Below, one piece after another: positions 36,168-45,606 of a stretch of DNA of 64,000 nt. The notes beneath the pieces are model-generated. The model was not told the DNA's origin. It was given only the letters and a program-made list of their open reading frames with translations, and searched no databases. Where the stretch lies: contig NZ_CP121687.1 of NCBI RefSeq assembly GCF_038396635.1, positions 1,178,001 to 1,242,000 of the forward strand, read 5' to 3'. The stretch comes from Defluviitalea saccharophila (GTDB taxonomy: Bacteria; Bacillota; Clostridia; Lachnospirales; Defluviitaleaceae). The translations under genes were made by a program, and so were the position numbers. Numbering within the stretch: the first letter of the stretch is position 1; every line of letters starts with the position of its first letter.

Positions 36168-36995
36168 TTATATTCTAGATTTATTCAGTCTTTTTCCAAT
36201 GAAATTAGCAATAAGATTCATCGTCAAAACAACAATTATTAATACTGTAGCAGTGGCAAATCCACTGTCAAAATTTCCTTCTTTAGTTAAAACATACATA
36301 TGAACCGATAATGTTCTTGAGGAATCCATAATGCTTTTTGCCATGTGTGGAGCAAATCCTGCGGTAAAATACACTGCTGCAGTCTCTCCAACAATACGTC
36401 CGATACTAAGAATAACTGCTATAAGAATTCCGGGAAGTGCACTGGGTAAAACAACTTTTAAGATTGTTCTTAACTTTGAAGCACCTAATCCCAAACTCCC
36501 TTCCCGATAAGAAACAGGAATCGCTTTTAGGGATTCTTCTGTCGTACGAATAATCGTTGGGAGTATCATAATGCTTAATGTCATAGAGCCGGACAATAAG
36601 GAATATTTCCATCCCAACTGTGTAACAAAAAACAAATATCCGAATAAGCCAAATACAATAGACGGAATGCCTGATAAACTTTCTGTTGCAAAACGAATGA
36701 TTCGAACAATTTTCCCCGATTTAGCATATTCAACAAGATAAATCGCAGAGCATACACCAATAGGTGCAGCGATAAGAAGTGATAAAAGCACGATATAACA
36801 TGTTGTTATAATCATAGGGAAAATACCGCCTCCTCCAAACCCTTTTGGAGCAGTCGTTAAGAACTCCCAATTGATTTTTCCTATTCCATTAATGATTACA
36901 TATAGTAAAATCCAGGCCAGTATTGCTACGGTAATAAAAGCTGCTGCCCATATCATTGCCGTTATAACCGTATCGGTTATTTTTCCTTTTTTCAC
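36168..36995 (-). CDS. pstA: Phosphate ABC transporter permease PstA
   Basis: PstA is a membrane subunit of the phosphate importer. The 275-residue protein has six helices. Its EAA loop, the contact to PstB, is YREGSLGLGASKLRTILKVV. The periplasmic-side motif GGGGIFPMIITTCYIVLLSL is also typical. It begins four bases after pstC. Confidence 0.95.
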   Translation of the reverse strand: MKKGKITDTVITAMIWAAAFITVAILAWILLYVIINGIGKINWEFLTTAPKGFGGGGIFPMIITTCYIVLLSLLIAAPIGVCSAIYLVEYAKSGKIVRIIRFATESLSGIPSIVFGLFGYLFFVTQLGWKYSLLSGSMTLSIMILPTIIRTTEESLKAIPVSYREGSLGLGASKLRTILKVVLPSALPGILIAVILSIGRIVGETAAVYFTAGFAPHMAKSIMDSSRTLSVHMYVLTKEGNFDSGFATATVLIIVVLTMNLIANFIGKRLNKSRI

Positions 36996-36998
36996 TTT

Positions 36999-37940
36999 TT
37001 ACTCACCTGCCTTATGGGTTATAGCATTAAGAATCATGTTTAAAAGCATAATAAAAATAAATAATATCACCCCTGTAGCAAACAAAGCTTCCTGTGCAAG
37101 TCCAAAAGCATACCCCATTTCCAGTGCGATATTCGCAGTTAATGTTCTGACAGGCTTTAAAATTGATTTTGGAATGATTGCTGCATTTCCTGAAATTAAT
37201 ATTACTGCCATGGTTTCTCCAATAGCCCTTCCTATTCCCAGAACAATCCCTGCGGTAATTCCTGACTTCGCGGCAGGAAGTATTACCGTAAAAATAGTTT
37301 TTATATGGGAAGCTCCTAAAGCTAAAGCTCCCTCTTTGTATTCTTTTGGAACTGCCCGAATGGATGTTTCAGAAATACTGATGATGGTCGGAAGAATCAT
37401 AATACCCAAAATAATACATACAGCCAACAGACTGTTTCCTGGTCCTCCTAAATTTTTAGCGATAAGAGGTACGATAACAATTAATCCGAAAAATCCATAA
37501 ATAACTGAAGGGATCCCAGCCAGCAGTTCTACTGCCGGTTTAACCAGTTTTACAATCCATTCCGGTGCCAGTTCTGCAATAAATACTGCAGTTAAAACAC
37601 CTATGGGAACACCTATTAAAATTGCTCCGGCTGTGGCATAGAGAGAACCTAAAATCATAGGTAGAAGTCCGAAGATTTCCGCTTCCGGATTCCACTGTAT
37701 CCCAAATATAAACTCCAATACACCTATTTTAAATATTGCCGGGCTTCCTTTTACAAATATAAAGAATGTAATAGTGATGACACTTAATACCGATATGAAT
37801 GCACAGAAGAAAAAAAATCTCTCTACGATTTTTTCAAGCTTTTCTCTTCTTTTAATGCTTTTGGATCTCTCTGATTTTTCTATCCTATTTGCTTCAATTT
37901 TATTAAAAAAACTCGATAAACTCATCTCTTTTATGCTCAT
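36999..37940 (-). CDS. pstC: Phosphate ABC transporter permease PstC
   Basis: PstC is the other membrane subunit of the phosphate importer. I placed the start at the ATG at 37940 (313 residues, MSIKEMSLSSFF) because GGAGG lies six bases upstream. A longer frame has no ribosome site. The EAA loop reads YKEGALALGASHIKTIFTVI, and IFGIQWNPEAEIFGLLPMI is typical of PstC. A small hairpin separates it from pstS. Confidence 0.94.
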   Translation of the reverse strand: MSIKEMSLSSFFNKIEANRIEKSERSKSIKRREKLEKIVERFFFFCAFISVLSVITITFFIFVKGSPAIFKIGVLEFIFGIQWNPEAEIFGLLPMILGSLYATAGAILIGVPIGVLTAVFIAELAPEWIVKLVKPAVELLAGIPSVIYGFFGLIVIVPLIAKNLGGPGNSLLAVCIILGIMILPTIISISETSIRAVPKEYKEGALALGASHIKTIFTVILPAAKSGITAGIVLGIGRAIGETMAVILISGNAAIIPKSILKPVRTLTANIALEMGYAFGLAQEALFATGVILFIFIMLLNMILNAITHKAGE

Positions 37941-37971
37941 TTCCTGCCTCCACTCTATACGCATAAACAAA

Positions 37972-37992
37972 GAACCTTTAAACTTAAGGTTC
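37972..37992 (-). terminator. Attenuator-like hairpin between pstS and pstC
   Basis: GAACCTT pairs with AAGGTTC, and the minus strand continues TTTGTTTATG. It would lower transcription into the permease genes relative to the binding protein, a common Pst arrangement. Confidence 0.55.
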
Positions 37993-38018
37993 CATGTTTA
38001 TAGGTTAAGACCAATCGT

Positions 38019-38939
38019 TTATTTTGCAGTAATATACTTTTCTGCTACAATTTTTTGTCCTTCTTCTCCCAGTGCAAAGTCAAGAAAGTTTTGAGTTTCT
38101 TTACTCACTTCGCCTTTTGTCACCAGAAGGAGAGGTCTTGAAATTTTATAGGTTCCCGATTTTACATTTTCTACAGTAGGCTCTACTCCTTCTATAGTGA
38201 CTGCTTTTATACTTTTATCAAGATAACCTAAAGAAATATACCCTATTGCATTTTCCTGAGTGACGATAGATGTTTTTAAAGCACCGTTACTGTCAAAGGT
38301 CAGCGCATCTGCCGCTATTGCACTGATTTCCTGCCCATCTTCGGTTTTATCCAAAAGTCCTACAATTTCTTCAAAGGCACTTCTCGTACCGGAACCAGCT
38401 TCCCGGCCTAATACCACAATTGGTGCATCATTGCCTCCAATTTCACTCCAGTTTGTGATTTCACCTCTAAAGATTTTATTAAGTGTGTTTCTGTCTAAAT
38501 CGGATATTGGGTTTGAAGGGTGAATGACTACAGCAATTCCGTCATAAGCTAATATATGTTCAGTTAATCCCCATTTCTTTTCCTCTTCTTTTAATTCGCG
38601 GGAAGACATTCCTATATCTACATTCCCGGCTTCAGCATCTTTGATCCCTGTGGAAGACCCTCCCCCTTGAACATTAACAGTAATTTCAGGTTCTACAGCT
38701 GAAAATGCATCTGCAATGGCTTGTGCAACCGGAAGTACTGTAGTAGATCCACTCATTGCCACCGTACCTTCCAATAATTCTTCTGCATTATTCTCTTCTG
38801 CTTGTGTATTTTGCTGTGACACTGTTTCTTCTTTGGATGCTGTTTCTTCAATATTTTTTTCTTGACTTGTGCATCCTGAAAAAAGACCAATTACCATGAC
38901 CATTGTCATAATCACACTTAATAGATGTAATTTTCTCAT
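38019..38939 (-). CDS. pstS: Phosphate-binding lipoprotein PstS
   Basis: PstS captures phosphate outside the membrane and delivers it to PstCA. The 306-residue protein has a lipobox GLFSGC (Cys23), a low-complexity linker, and the phosphate-binding pattern GSTTVLPVAQAIADAF. It also has GGSSTGIKDAEAGNVDIGMS and REAGSGTRSAFEE. Two sets of TTAACA repeats precede it at 39008-39046. It is the first gene of the pst operon. Confidence 0.96.
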   Translation of the reverse strand: MRKLHLLSVIMTMVMVIGLFSGCTSQEKNIEETASKEETVSQQNTQAEENNAEELLEGTVAMSGSTTVLPVAQAIADAFSAVEPEITVNVQGGGSSTGIKDAEAGNVDIGMSSRELKEEEKKWGLTEHILAYDGIAVVIHPSNPISDLDRNTLNKIFRGEITNWSEIGGNDAPIVVLGREAGSGTRSAFEEIVGLLDKTEDGQEISAIAADALTFDSNGALKTSIVTQENAIGYISLGYLDKSIKAVTIEGVEPTVENVKSGTYKISRPLLLVTKGEVSKETQNFLDFALGEEGQKIVAEKYITAK

Positions 38940-39007
38940 TGTTATTCCTCCCCAAAGATATTTGTCTGATCTCTAACCTTATTTACAAGATAACTTTAAC
39001 ATCTTTT

Positions 39008-39046
39008 TGTTAATCCCATATAATGGATATGTTAATTCTATGTTAA
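39008..39046 (-). promoter_or_regulatory. Pho box upstream of pstS
   Basis: TGTTAA (TTAACA on the minus strand) occurs at 39008, 39030 and 39041, that is at spacings of 22 and 11 bases, or helical multiples of 11. That is the pattern of PhoP/PhoB binding sites. The repeats lie 70 to 107 bases upstream of the pstS ATG, and the outermost overlaps the chemoreceptor stop codon. Confidence 0.8.
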
Positions 39047-41052
39047 CTTTTTAATTGAAACATAGACGTCTTGTTTTCTAAATTCTGTGCCATTTTCAGA
39101 AGTTCTTCACTGCTTCTGAAGATTTTTTCAATATTCGATGTTTGCTCTTCTACACTTTCATGAATATGTCTGCACATCAATGCTGAATCCTCCACTTGAT
39201 GAGCTATGTGCTCGATCCCTTCCAATAAATTATTTTTTTCTAAATTCATATAATAAATCGCTTCGTTTAAACGAGTGATCTTTAATGCAATTTCTCCTGC
39301 AATCTTATCAATATGAGTAAATACATTCTCCGTATTTAACATCGCCTCATACTGCAGAGTTGATATTTGCCTGACTTCTTCCATAATCCGTGTCGCTTTT
39401 TCAACTTGAGAAACCATCTCTCCTAAATAACTGTACATTGTATGTGTAAGCTTTTCTGTCTGTTCTGCCAATAATCGAATTTCTGTTGCCACAACTCCAA
39501 AACTTCTTCCATATTCACCTGCTCTCGCTGCTTCTATAGAAGCATTTAATGAAATCAAATTGGTTTGTCGGGCTATGTCTTCGATGTTATATATTATGTT
39601 TGCAACTGCTTTTGTTTTGGATTGCAGTCCTTCAATCTCTATAGTAACTTCTTTCCCTAAGTCCATACCCGTTTTGGAGATCTTGTGTAATTCTTTCACC
39701 CGTTCTACTCCTAATCTATTGACTCTCTTACTTTCCTCTGCCTGTTCCATAACTTCCCGTGCATTCTGAATGATTACATTTATATAATCCGAAAACTGCA
39801 TCGTTTGCTTTAACATATGATCTGTCTCTGTAAACTGCAAATCAGAAGTGGATGATAATTGTTCCAAAGAAGCAGATATGACTTGAGCAGATACTGAATG
39901 GCTCTCGCAAATCCGATGAAATTCTTTAGAAGAATAAAACAATAAATGAGCAGTTTCTAAAATGCTTTTTACCAAATTTCGTATTTGCTCAATCATTTCA
40001 TTAAATTTTCTAGTTAATTTCCCCACTTCATCTCTAGATTGTTCTATTAAATGAACCTCCAGATCTCCCTGCTCTACCTTTTTCATGCCGTCTAACAGAT
40101 ATTTCATAGGCTTTGTAATTCCAGACACAATCCATATGCTAAAGCATATTCCTAATATGAGAACTACGAGTAAAATCATTACATTTTTCAGAATCATATT
40201 TTTGATATCATCTTCTATTTCTTTACTCTCCATCACAACGATAAATTTCCATCCTGTTCGGGCATTGGTTGTGAAATTCATAAAATACTCTTTCCCATTG
40301 ATTTCATACTCCAACTGCCCTGTATCTAAGTCTTTTATTTTTTCAAAAAATGGTTCAGAAGAAATGCTTTTGGAAATCATCTCTTTTTTCCTATGGGCAG
40401 TAATAATACCATCAGAATTTACCGCATATGCATATCCCGTTTTCCCTAAATAAATCTCTTCTAAAATGGAACTAAAATAGTCTGTAGATACTGCAGCAGC
40501 AACAACACCTATTGTTTTTGCATCCTTATTCACAGTTTTAGCAATAATAATTTCAGTATTTCCAGATTGTTCATTGGCTGCTGGAGACAGATAAACCACT
40601 CTTCCTTTATTACTCATAGCCTTTTTATACCATACTTCTTTTGTAGGCTCATAATTTAGGGAGACAGTTTTCGTCTCGGGATATTGATAAAAAATATTAT
40701 TATAAGTGGCAATCATTAATCTTTTGATCGCGCCATTTCCTTCTTCGTAATACTTAAAATCTCCCAGAATTTTTTTCTTGTTATCTTCAGAAATCAAAAT
40801 GTTGGAAACACTATTCTCTCTAGAAATAGCCTGAAGAGTTAATTCAATGCTTGCAAATAATTTTTCAGAAGATTTTTCAATCTGCTTTGCCAATAGAATT
40901 TCTGACTCATTGGCAAATCGCTTAATTCTCCTAGTTGTCTCCAAGGAATTGTTGATCACTACGATAATGAGACTGCTTACTTGCATTACAATTACAACAA
41001 CCAGAATTTTATTCAATATGCTTTTACTAAATGATTTCACAAACAGTTCCAT
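39043..41052 (-). CDS. Methyl-accepting chemotaxis-type receptor in the phosphate locus
   Basis: This 669-residue protein has a membrane helix at about 17-35 and an outside region typical of dCache sensors ([10 protein letters not shown] early, then [14 protein letters not shown]-like segment [17 protein letters not shown]). A second helix lies near 290-310 ([20 protein letters not shown]). A HAMP domain and a full MCP signalling tip ([38 protein letters not shown]) follow. The outside domain would sense a ligand, and the tip would couple to CheA. It sits between phoR and pstS, with its own Pho box, so a role in taxis under phosphate starvation is inferred. The ligand is unknown. Confidence 0.9.
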   Translation of the reverse strand: MELFVKSFSKSILNKILVVVIVMQVSSLIIVVINNSLETTRRIKRFANESEILLAKQIEKSSEKLFASIELTLQAISRENSVSNILISEDNKKKILGDFKYYEEGNGAIKRLMIATYNNIFYQYPETKTVSLNYEPTKEVWYKKAMSNKGRVVYLSPAANEQSGNTEIIIAKTVNKDAKTIGVVAAAVSTDYFSSILEEIYLGKTGYAYAVNSDGIITAHRKKEMISKSISSEPFFEKIKDLDTGQLEYEINGKEYFMNFTTNARTGWKFIVVMESKEIEDDIKNMILKNVMILLVVLILGICFSIWIVSGITKPMKYLLDGMKKVEQGDLEVHLIEQSRDEVGKLTRKFNEMIEQIRNLVKSILETAHLLFYSSKEFHRICESHSVSAQVISASLEQLSSTSDLQFTETDHMLKQTMQFSDYINVIIQNAREVMEQAEESKRVNRLGVERVKELHKISKTGMDLGKEVTIEIEGLQSKTKAVANIIYNIEDIARQTNLISLNASIEAARAGEYGRSFGVVATEIRLLAEQTEKLTHTMYSYLGEMVSQVEKATRIMEEVRQISTLQYEAMLNTENVFTHIDKIAGEIALKITRLNEAIYYMNLEKNNLLEGIEHIAHQVEDSALMCRHIHESVEEQTSNIEKIFRSSEELLKMAQNLENKTSMFQLKS

Positions 41053-41145
41053 GCAAGTCCTCCTTATTCTTCATGTTCTTCATGATCTTTTGATAAATCA
41101 TTTGTTGTATCATAGCCTTTATCAGTAAAATTAAAATAAAGTTCT

Positions 41146-41162
41146 TGTTAAATTCTTGTTAA
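41146..41162 (-). promoter_or_regulatory. Pho box upstream of the chemoreceptor gene
   Basis: TTAACAAGAA and TTAACAAGAA occur as direct repeats 11 bases apart on the minus strand (TGTTAA at 41146 and 41157 on the plus strand). This matches the spacing of the pstS boxes. The distance to the receptor ATG (about 94 bases) is like that for pstS. Confidence 0.75.
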
Positions 41163-41208
41163 TCTTTTTTAAGCCAAAAAACAACTGCATTGTATTTGTA
41201 AAATAAAA

Positions 41209-41283
41209 AAGTTTGGTCCCGTGCAAACAAGACAAACTTTCTTATGTCATAAAAAAAGAACAAGAATTAAATCCTTGTTCTTT
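41209..41283 (-). terminator. Tandem terminators downstream of phoR
   Basis: Two hairpins lie in a row. The first in the direction of transcription pairs AAAGAACAAG with CTTGTTCTTT and is followed by T7. The second pairs AAGTTTG with CAAACTT and is followed by T6. They separate phoPR from the chemoreceptor and show that the latter has its own promoter. Confidence 0.85.
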
Positions 41284-41297
41284 TCCATATTCTGCAC

Positions 41298-43052
41298 TTA
41301 ATTTTTTATTCTCGGAAGGGTAACGGTAAAAATACTCCCCACTCCTTCTTTACTGTTTACCTCGATCGTACCATCATAAAGTTTCACAATATGTTTTACA
41401 ATAGAAAGACCAAGTCCTGTTCCACCCATTTTTCTCGATCTTCCTTTATCCACCCGATAAAATCTTTCGAAAAGTCGAGGGATATGTTCTTTAGATATTC
41501 CTATTCCTGTATCTTCTACGATCACTTTCAAGGTGTCCTGCTCTGTTTTACAGATGAGTTTCACTTTTCCTTTTTCAGTATACTTTATGCCGTTATCGAT
41601 TAAATTAATCAGAATCTGTTTCATTCTGTCCGCGTTGCAATAGAAAAACATTCTATCTTCAATATCCTTTTCTAAAGCAATACCCTTTTCTTCTGCTTTC
41701 GGTCTCAGTATTGCAAAAACTTCGTCAATCAGTTCATTCATATCCTGCATAGACATATCAATGTCTACTTCTCTCGTTTCAATTTCTGACAGGGATAATA
41801 TATCTTGAATTAAGCGATATAATCTTTCCGTTTCTATATCAATAATATCTAAAAATCGTTCTGCTACTTTTTGGTTTTCTAATGCTCCATTTTTTAAAGT
41901 ATCCACAAAACCCCTGATAGAAGTCAAAGGCGTCTTCAGTTCATGGCTTACGCTGGATACAAAATCACTTCGCATTTGTTCCAGCTTCCTTATTTGAGTA
42001 ATATCTTGTATGACAAGCAAAGTTCCTATGATTCGCTCTCCTTGTTCTGTCAATGTAATCGGGCTTGTATAGATTCTCAAAATCTTGGTTTGCTCATCTA
42101 ATTCCAATTCATCCACAATCGATTCTTGATTTTGAACAGACCTTTCTAAAGCCTCCAGTATTTTTGAATTCCTTACGACTTCATAAAATAGCTTTCCATA
42201 TACATAATCCTCTTTTACAGAAAATATTTTATATGCGACAGGATTCATAAGCATGATATGGAGACCGGAATCCACAGCAATAATTCCGTTAATCATACTA
42301 TTCATGATGGATTCTAATTGAATATTTTTGTGTTTCAATTGAAAAATCGAATATTTTAATTCCTTTGCCATATAATTAAAAGATGTTGCTAATTTTTCAA
42401 TTTCTTCATCTCCATCCACATATACCTTTTTATTATAATTTCCTTTGGCTATTTCTTCTGCTGCATAAACAAGCTGACGAATAGGCCGTGAAAACTTCTT
42501 AGAAAAAATAAAAGCAGCAATAATTGCAATAATTACTCCAAATAAGATTCCTATCATACTATAATCAGCGATTGTACGATTCATTTCCTGAATTTCAACC
42601 AGGGGTACCGACAATCTCAGCACTCCGGTAAAATCTTTGGTTTTTATCGGACATGCAATGTATATAAGATGAACCCCTAACGTCTCACTGTATCTTTTAC
42701 TGAATCCTATTTCATTCTGTAAAGCTTTTATGATTTCAGGACGATTAATATGATTTTCCATAATTTCAGGGGATGACTCAGAATCCCCCAATACTTTTCC
42801 ATTTTGATCTATGATCGTCAGGCGGGCATTAACGCTTTTTCCATATTCTATAGCAAAATTTTGAAAATCCATTTCTTCCACAGATTTGAATTCATTAATG
42901 AACAAATCTGTAAGGAGTTTTCCCTGAACTGAAAGTTCATGATTTAACCTGTTTGTGTAATACTTCTGGCTGGTCTGAAGAGCTGAATAGGCTGTTGCCA
43001 AACAAGAAAAAACAATTAAAACAGTATATGTAATAAGAAGTCTTCTCTGCAT
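41298..43052 (-). CDS. phoR: Phosphate-regulon sensor histidine kinase (PhoR/PnpS)
   Basis: The kinase phosphorylates PhoP when phosphate is low. The 584-residue protein has two membrane helices (residues ~5-25, YTVLIVFSCLATAYSA, and ~160-185, IGILFGVIIAIIAAFIF) around an extracytoplasmic sensor. A HAMP domain, a PAS domain (IMNSMINGIIAVDSGLHIML), the phospho-acceptor motif SSVSHELKTPLTSIRGF and the ATPase motifs (DNGIKYTEKGKVKLI, VEDTGIGISKEH, GGTGLGLSIVKHIV) follow. The domain order is that of PhoR/PnpS. It starts four bases after phoP. Confidence 0.94.
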   Translation of the reverse strand: MQRRLLITYTVLIVFSCLATAYSALQTSQKYYTNRLNHELSVQGKLLTDLFINEFKSVEEMDFQNFAIEYGKSVNARLTIIDQNGKVLGDSESSPEIMENHINRPEIIKALQNEIGFSKRYSETLGVHLIYIACPIKTKDFTGVLRLSVPLVEIQEMNRTIADYSMIGILFGVIIAIIAAFIFSKKFSRPIRQLVYAAEEIAKGNYNKKVYVDGDEEIEKLATSFNYMAKELKYSIFQLKHKNIQLESIMNSMINGIIAVDSGLHIMLMNPVAYKIFSVKEDYVYGKLFYEVVRNSKILEALERSVQNQESIVDELELDEQTKILRIYTSPITLTEQGERIIGTLLVIQDITQIRKLEQMRSDFVSSVSHELKTPLTSIRGFVDTLKNGALENQKVAERFLDIIDIETERLYRLIQDILSLSEIETREVDIDMSMQDMNELIDEVFAILRPKAEEKGIALEKDIEDRMFFYCNADRMKQILINLIDNGIKYTEKGKVKLICKTEQDTLKVIVEDTGIGISKEHIPRLFERFYRVDKGRSRKMGGTGLGLSIVKHIVKLYDGTIEVNSKEGVGSIFTVTLPRIKN

Positions 43053-43056
43053 TATT

Positions 43057-43773
43057 TCACTTACTTTCTTCCCTAAATTTATAACCTATTCCGCGTACCG
43101 TTTTTATAAAAAAAGGTGAGCTGTCATCATCTTCTATTTTCTTTCTCAAATTTCTTATATGAACATCTACCGTGCGACTTTCACCCACATAATCATATCC
43201 CCAAATCTTTTCCAATAACTCTTCTCTGGAAAAAACTCTTCCAGGATTCTTGGCCAGTACAGCTAAAAGCTCAAATTCTTTTAATGGCATTTCAATTACA
43301 TTATCGCTCTTTTTCACTGTTCTGGTAGTCTCATTGATTGCCAGATTCCCTACTTGAATGATTTTTTCTTTTTCTGTTGACTGTGGTAAATATTCTGTTT
43401 CTTCCTTTCGTCTTAATACAGCTTTAATCCGTGCTAATAGTTCACGAATTCTAAAAGGCTTTCCGATGTAATCATCAGCACCCATTTCTAAACCAAGAAC
43501 TGCATCAATTTCTTCATTTTTGGCTGTAAGCATGATAACAGGAATACTTTTAAAATCCTCATTAAAACGAATTCTTCTTAAGACTTCTAATCCATCAATG
43601 CCAGGAAGCATAAAATCTAAAATCACGAGTGCTATCGAAGCATTGAGTTTTTCTAACGCTTCTTCTCCAGATTCTGCCTCTATCACTTCATAGCCACTTG
43701 CCTCAAGATTATATTTTAACAGTTCTAAAATATGGATTTCGTCATCCACGATTAAAATTTTTCGTTTTGACAT
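43057..43773 (-). CDS. phoP: Phosphate-regulon response regulator PhoP/PhoB
   Basis: This OmpR-type regulator binds Pho boxes to switch on phosphate-starvation genes. The 238-residue protein has a receiver domain (acidic pair D10/D11, phosphoacceptor D53 in LVILDFMLPGIDG, conserved Lys in IGKPF). The winged-helix domain contains LLEKIWGYDYVGESRTVDVH and RGIGYKF. It leads the phoPR unit, and the pst genes and chemoreceptor downstream carry its likely binding sites. Confidence 0.94.
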   Translation of the reverse strand: MSKRKILIVDDEIHILELLKYNLEASGYEVIEAESGEEALEKLNASIALVILDFMLPGIDGLEVLRRIRFNEDFKSIPVIMLTAKNEEIDAVLGLEMGADDYIGKPFRIRELLARIKAVLRRKEETEYLPQSTEKEKIIQVGNLAINETTRTVKKSDNVIEMPLKEFELLAVLAKNPGRVFSREELLEKIWGYDYVGESRTVDVHIRNLRKKIEDDDSSPFFIKTVRGIGYKFREESK

Positions 43774-43842
43774 AAAACCACTCCAATTAATCTTTAAGTT
43801 ATTGAGTTCATAATAGCATATGAAATATTTTAGAACAATAAA

Positions 43843-43863
43843 AAAAGTAGCAGTGCTACTTTT
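43843..43863 (-). terminator. Terminator of the small membrane protein gene
   Basis: AAAAGTAGC pairs with GCTACTTTT, with further A/T flanks giving T7 on the minus strand. It overlaps the end of the coding frame. Confidence 0.75.
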
Positions 43864-44101
43864 AATACATGGCGCTTAAACCGGCTAATCCTACAATAAA
43901 TAGGAAATAGCATAAGCATCCTATGATTGGAACTGCAATTCCAATAAATAATAGGGTTTTTCCAAATTTTCTTTTTTCTAAAGAAGCGTTGTTGTCACTC
44001 ATCCAAATGATTCCTAATATGATTCCCAATAAAGGTCCTGGAAAAATAATGGTTCCTATAATCAGCAGTGCTTTCAATCCTCCGCTTAATTCTTGATCCA
44101 T
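43862..44101 (-). CDS. Small membrane protein of unknown function
   Basis: This 79-residue protein has a hydrophobic helix near 12-34 (ALLIIGTIIFPGPLLGIILG) and another near 48-70 (TLLFIGIAVPIIGCLCYFLF). I chose the ATG at 44101 (MDQELSGG) because GAGGAGG lies before it and an ATG two codons earlier overlaps it. The sequence resembles small DUF-type membrane proteins but I cannot name a family. It is upstream of phoP on the same strand. Confidence 0.7.
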   Translation of the reverse strand: MDQELSGGLKALLIIGTIIFPGPLLGIILGIIWMSDNNASLEKRKFGKTLLFIGIAVPIIGCLCYFLFIVGLAGLSAMY

Positions 44102-44287
44102 ATTCATCCTCCTCAACTTGAATCTTCAATACCTTCTTAATTATACAAGTATTTTTGGTTATATACAACATAAATTACTTTTTAATCTAAAATGAACAAA
44201 TATTTATTGTGTATTTTGGTTTCATACTGCAAATAGTAATAGAGAAAACTAATATATTTTCTATGCTGCTAAGAAAGAAGGGATTAA

Positions 44288-44722
44288 ATGACAAATATTT
44301 TAACCAGCGAGCAGCTCTCAGATGAATTAAATAAACTAAAAGCATTAATCAATGATTTTGATTACTCAGAACTAAAGAATGTTACTTTCTTAAACTTAGA
44401 ATCTTTATATACTTATATTGCAGAAGTTGAGGATAACCCTTTCCAAAGGCAATATGAGGCACTCCAAGCTTCTCTGGATATATTAGAACCCTATATACCT
44501 TTTGCAACAGGAGAAAGGGCAAGGGATTTTTTAATTCAAGCAAGTCAAATGAATACGGATGAGGAAATTGAATATTTAAAGCAAGATTATTTGGATCGAA
44601 TGAGATTAGAGTTTGTAAATACGATTCGCATGATTCAATCAGAGGACGAATGGAAGTATCTGACTCAAATCTGTGAAACCATAAGACAAAGCAAAGAAAA
44701 CAATTTTATGTATCAGTATTAA
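44288..44722 (+). CDS. Protein of unknown function (144 residues)
   Basis: This mostly helical protein starts MTNILTSEQLSDELNKLKAL and has no membrane helix or known motif. It is convergent with the glycosyltransferase gene, with directly adjoining stops. A ribosome site AAGAAGGGATTAA precedes the ATG. I do not recognise a family. Confidence 0.65.
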   Translation: MTNILTSEQLSDELNKLKALINDFDYSELKNVTFLNLESLYTYIAEVEDNPFQRQYEALQASLDILEPYIPFATGERARDFLIQASQMNTDEEIEYLKQDYLDRMRLEFVNTIRMIQSEDEWKYLTQICETIRQSKENNFMYQY

Positions 44723-45403
44723 TTAAGAACTATATCTGTGAAGTTTTTTGATCCATTTGAATCGCGATAAAAAATAGCTTTCAAAAAGTGTGGATATAAT
44801 ATTTCGATACATTGAATACTTTTCAATTTTACCTTTGATCCATCCTCTTTTTTGTTCTTTTGGAATATGATAAACATGAGGTAATTTTACTTTTTTAATT
44901 TGGCACCCCATCTTGTGGGCATATCCGGTGATCATAATTTCAATCCCATATCGTGCATGTTCAAAATGAGGCATAGCTTCTAATATCGTTCTTTTGATTA
45001 ATCTTTGCCCCGACAAAAACGGGGCAATTTTATGCGAAAGATCCGTAATGAGTTTTCCTTTTGTAAAAGTACCAATCACCATATCTATACCTTCGATTTT
45101 TGTATATTCAATCATAGAAATGAGATGCTCTTTTCTTAATCCTTTCAAATCCGCATCCAAAAATAATATCCATTCTCCGGTGCTGGCCTCTAATCCTCGT
45201 TTGATGGCTGCCGCCTTTCCCTGATTAAAAGGAAGCTCTATAAGCGTGACGGGATATTGTCTTGCTTCCTTTGCAGTCAAATCCTCTGATCCATCATTGA
45301 CGACGATAATTTCTTTTATAAGTTCAAATCCCATTAATGGGGATAAGACATTTCCAATTCTTCCTTCTTCATTATAAGCAGGGATAATTACCGATATATC
45401 CAT
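44723..45403 (-). CDS. Family 2 glycosyltransferase
   Basis: This 226-residue protein has the GT-A pattern: MDISVIIPAYNEEGRIGNVL, EIIVVNDGSEDLT, EWILFLDADLKGL (DxD motif) and the GKAAAIKRGLEAS helix. Such enzymes transfer sugars from NDP donors, often to lipid or polymer acceptors. I chose the ATG at 45403 because GAGGAG lies upstream of it. No TM segment. The acceptor cannot be predicted. Confidence 0.88.
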   Translation of the reverse strand: MDISVIIPAYNEEGRIGNVLSPLMGFELIKEIIVVNDGSEDLTAKEARQYPVTLIELPFNQGKAAAIKRGLEASTGEWILFLDADLKGLRKEHLISMIEYTKIEGIDMVIGTFTKGKLITDLSHKIAPFLSGQRLIKRTILEAMPHFEHARYGIEIMITGYAHKMGCQIKKVKLPHVYHIPKEQKRGWIKGKIEKYSMYRNIISTLFESYFLSRFKWIKKLHRYSS

Positions 45404-45606
45404 GGAAGTACTCCTCTTGTCTCCTATTCTCATTGAATTGCATTGTTAAATATTGCATAGGATGAATAATTAAATTTCTAAATATATTTTCTATAGTATT
45501 AGCAGTCTAAACCATATTTATTTAAGAATTTTTAATCATTGACGTTTGTCCTATAAGGGTTTACCATAATGGTATGTCATTTTGAATTGAAGAATGGAGA
45601 AGTTAT

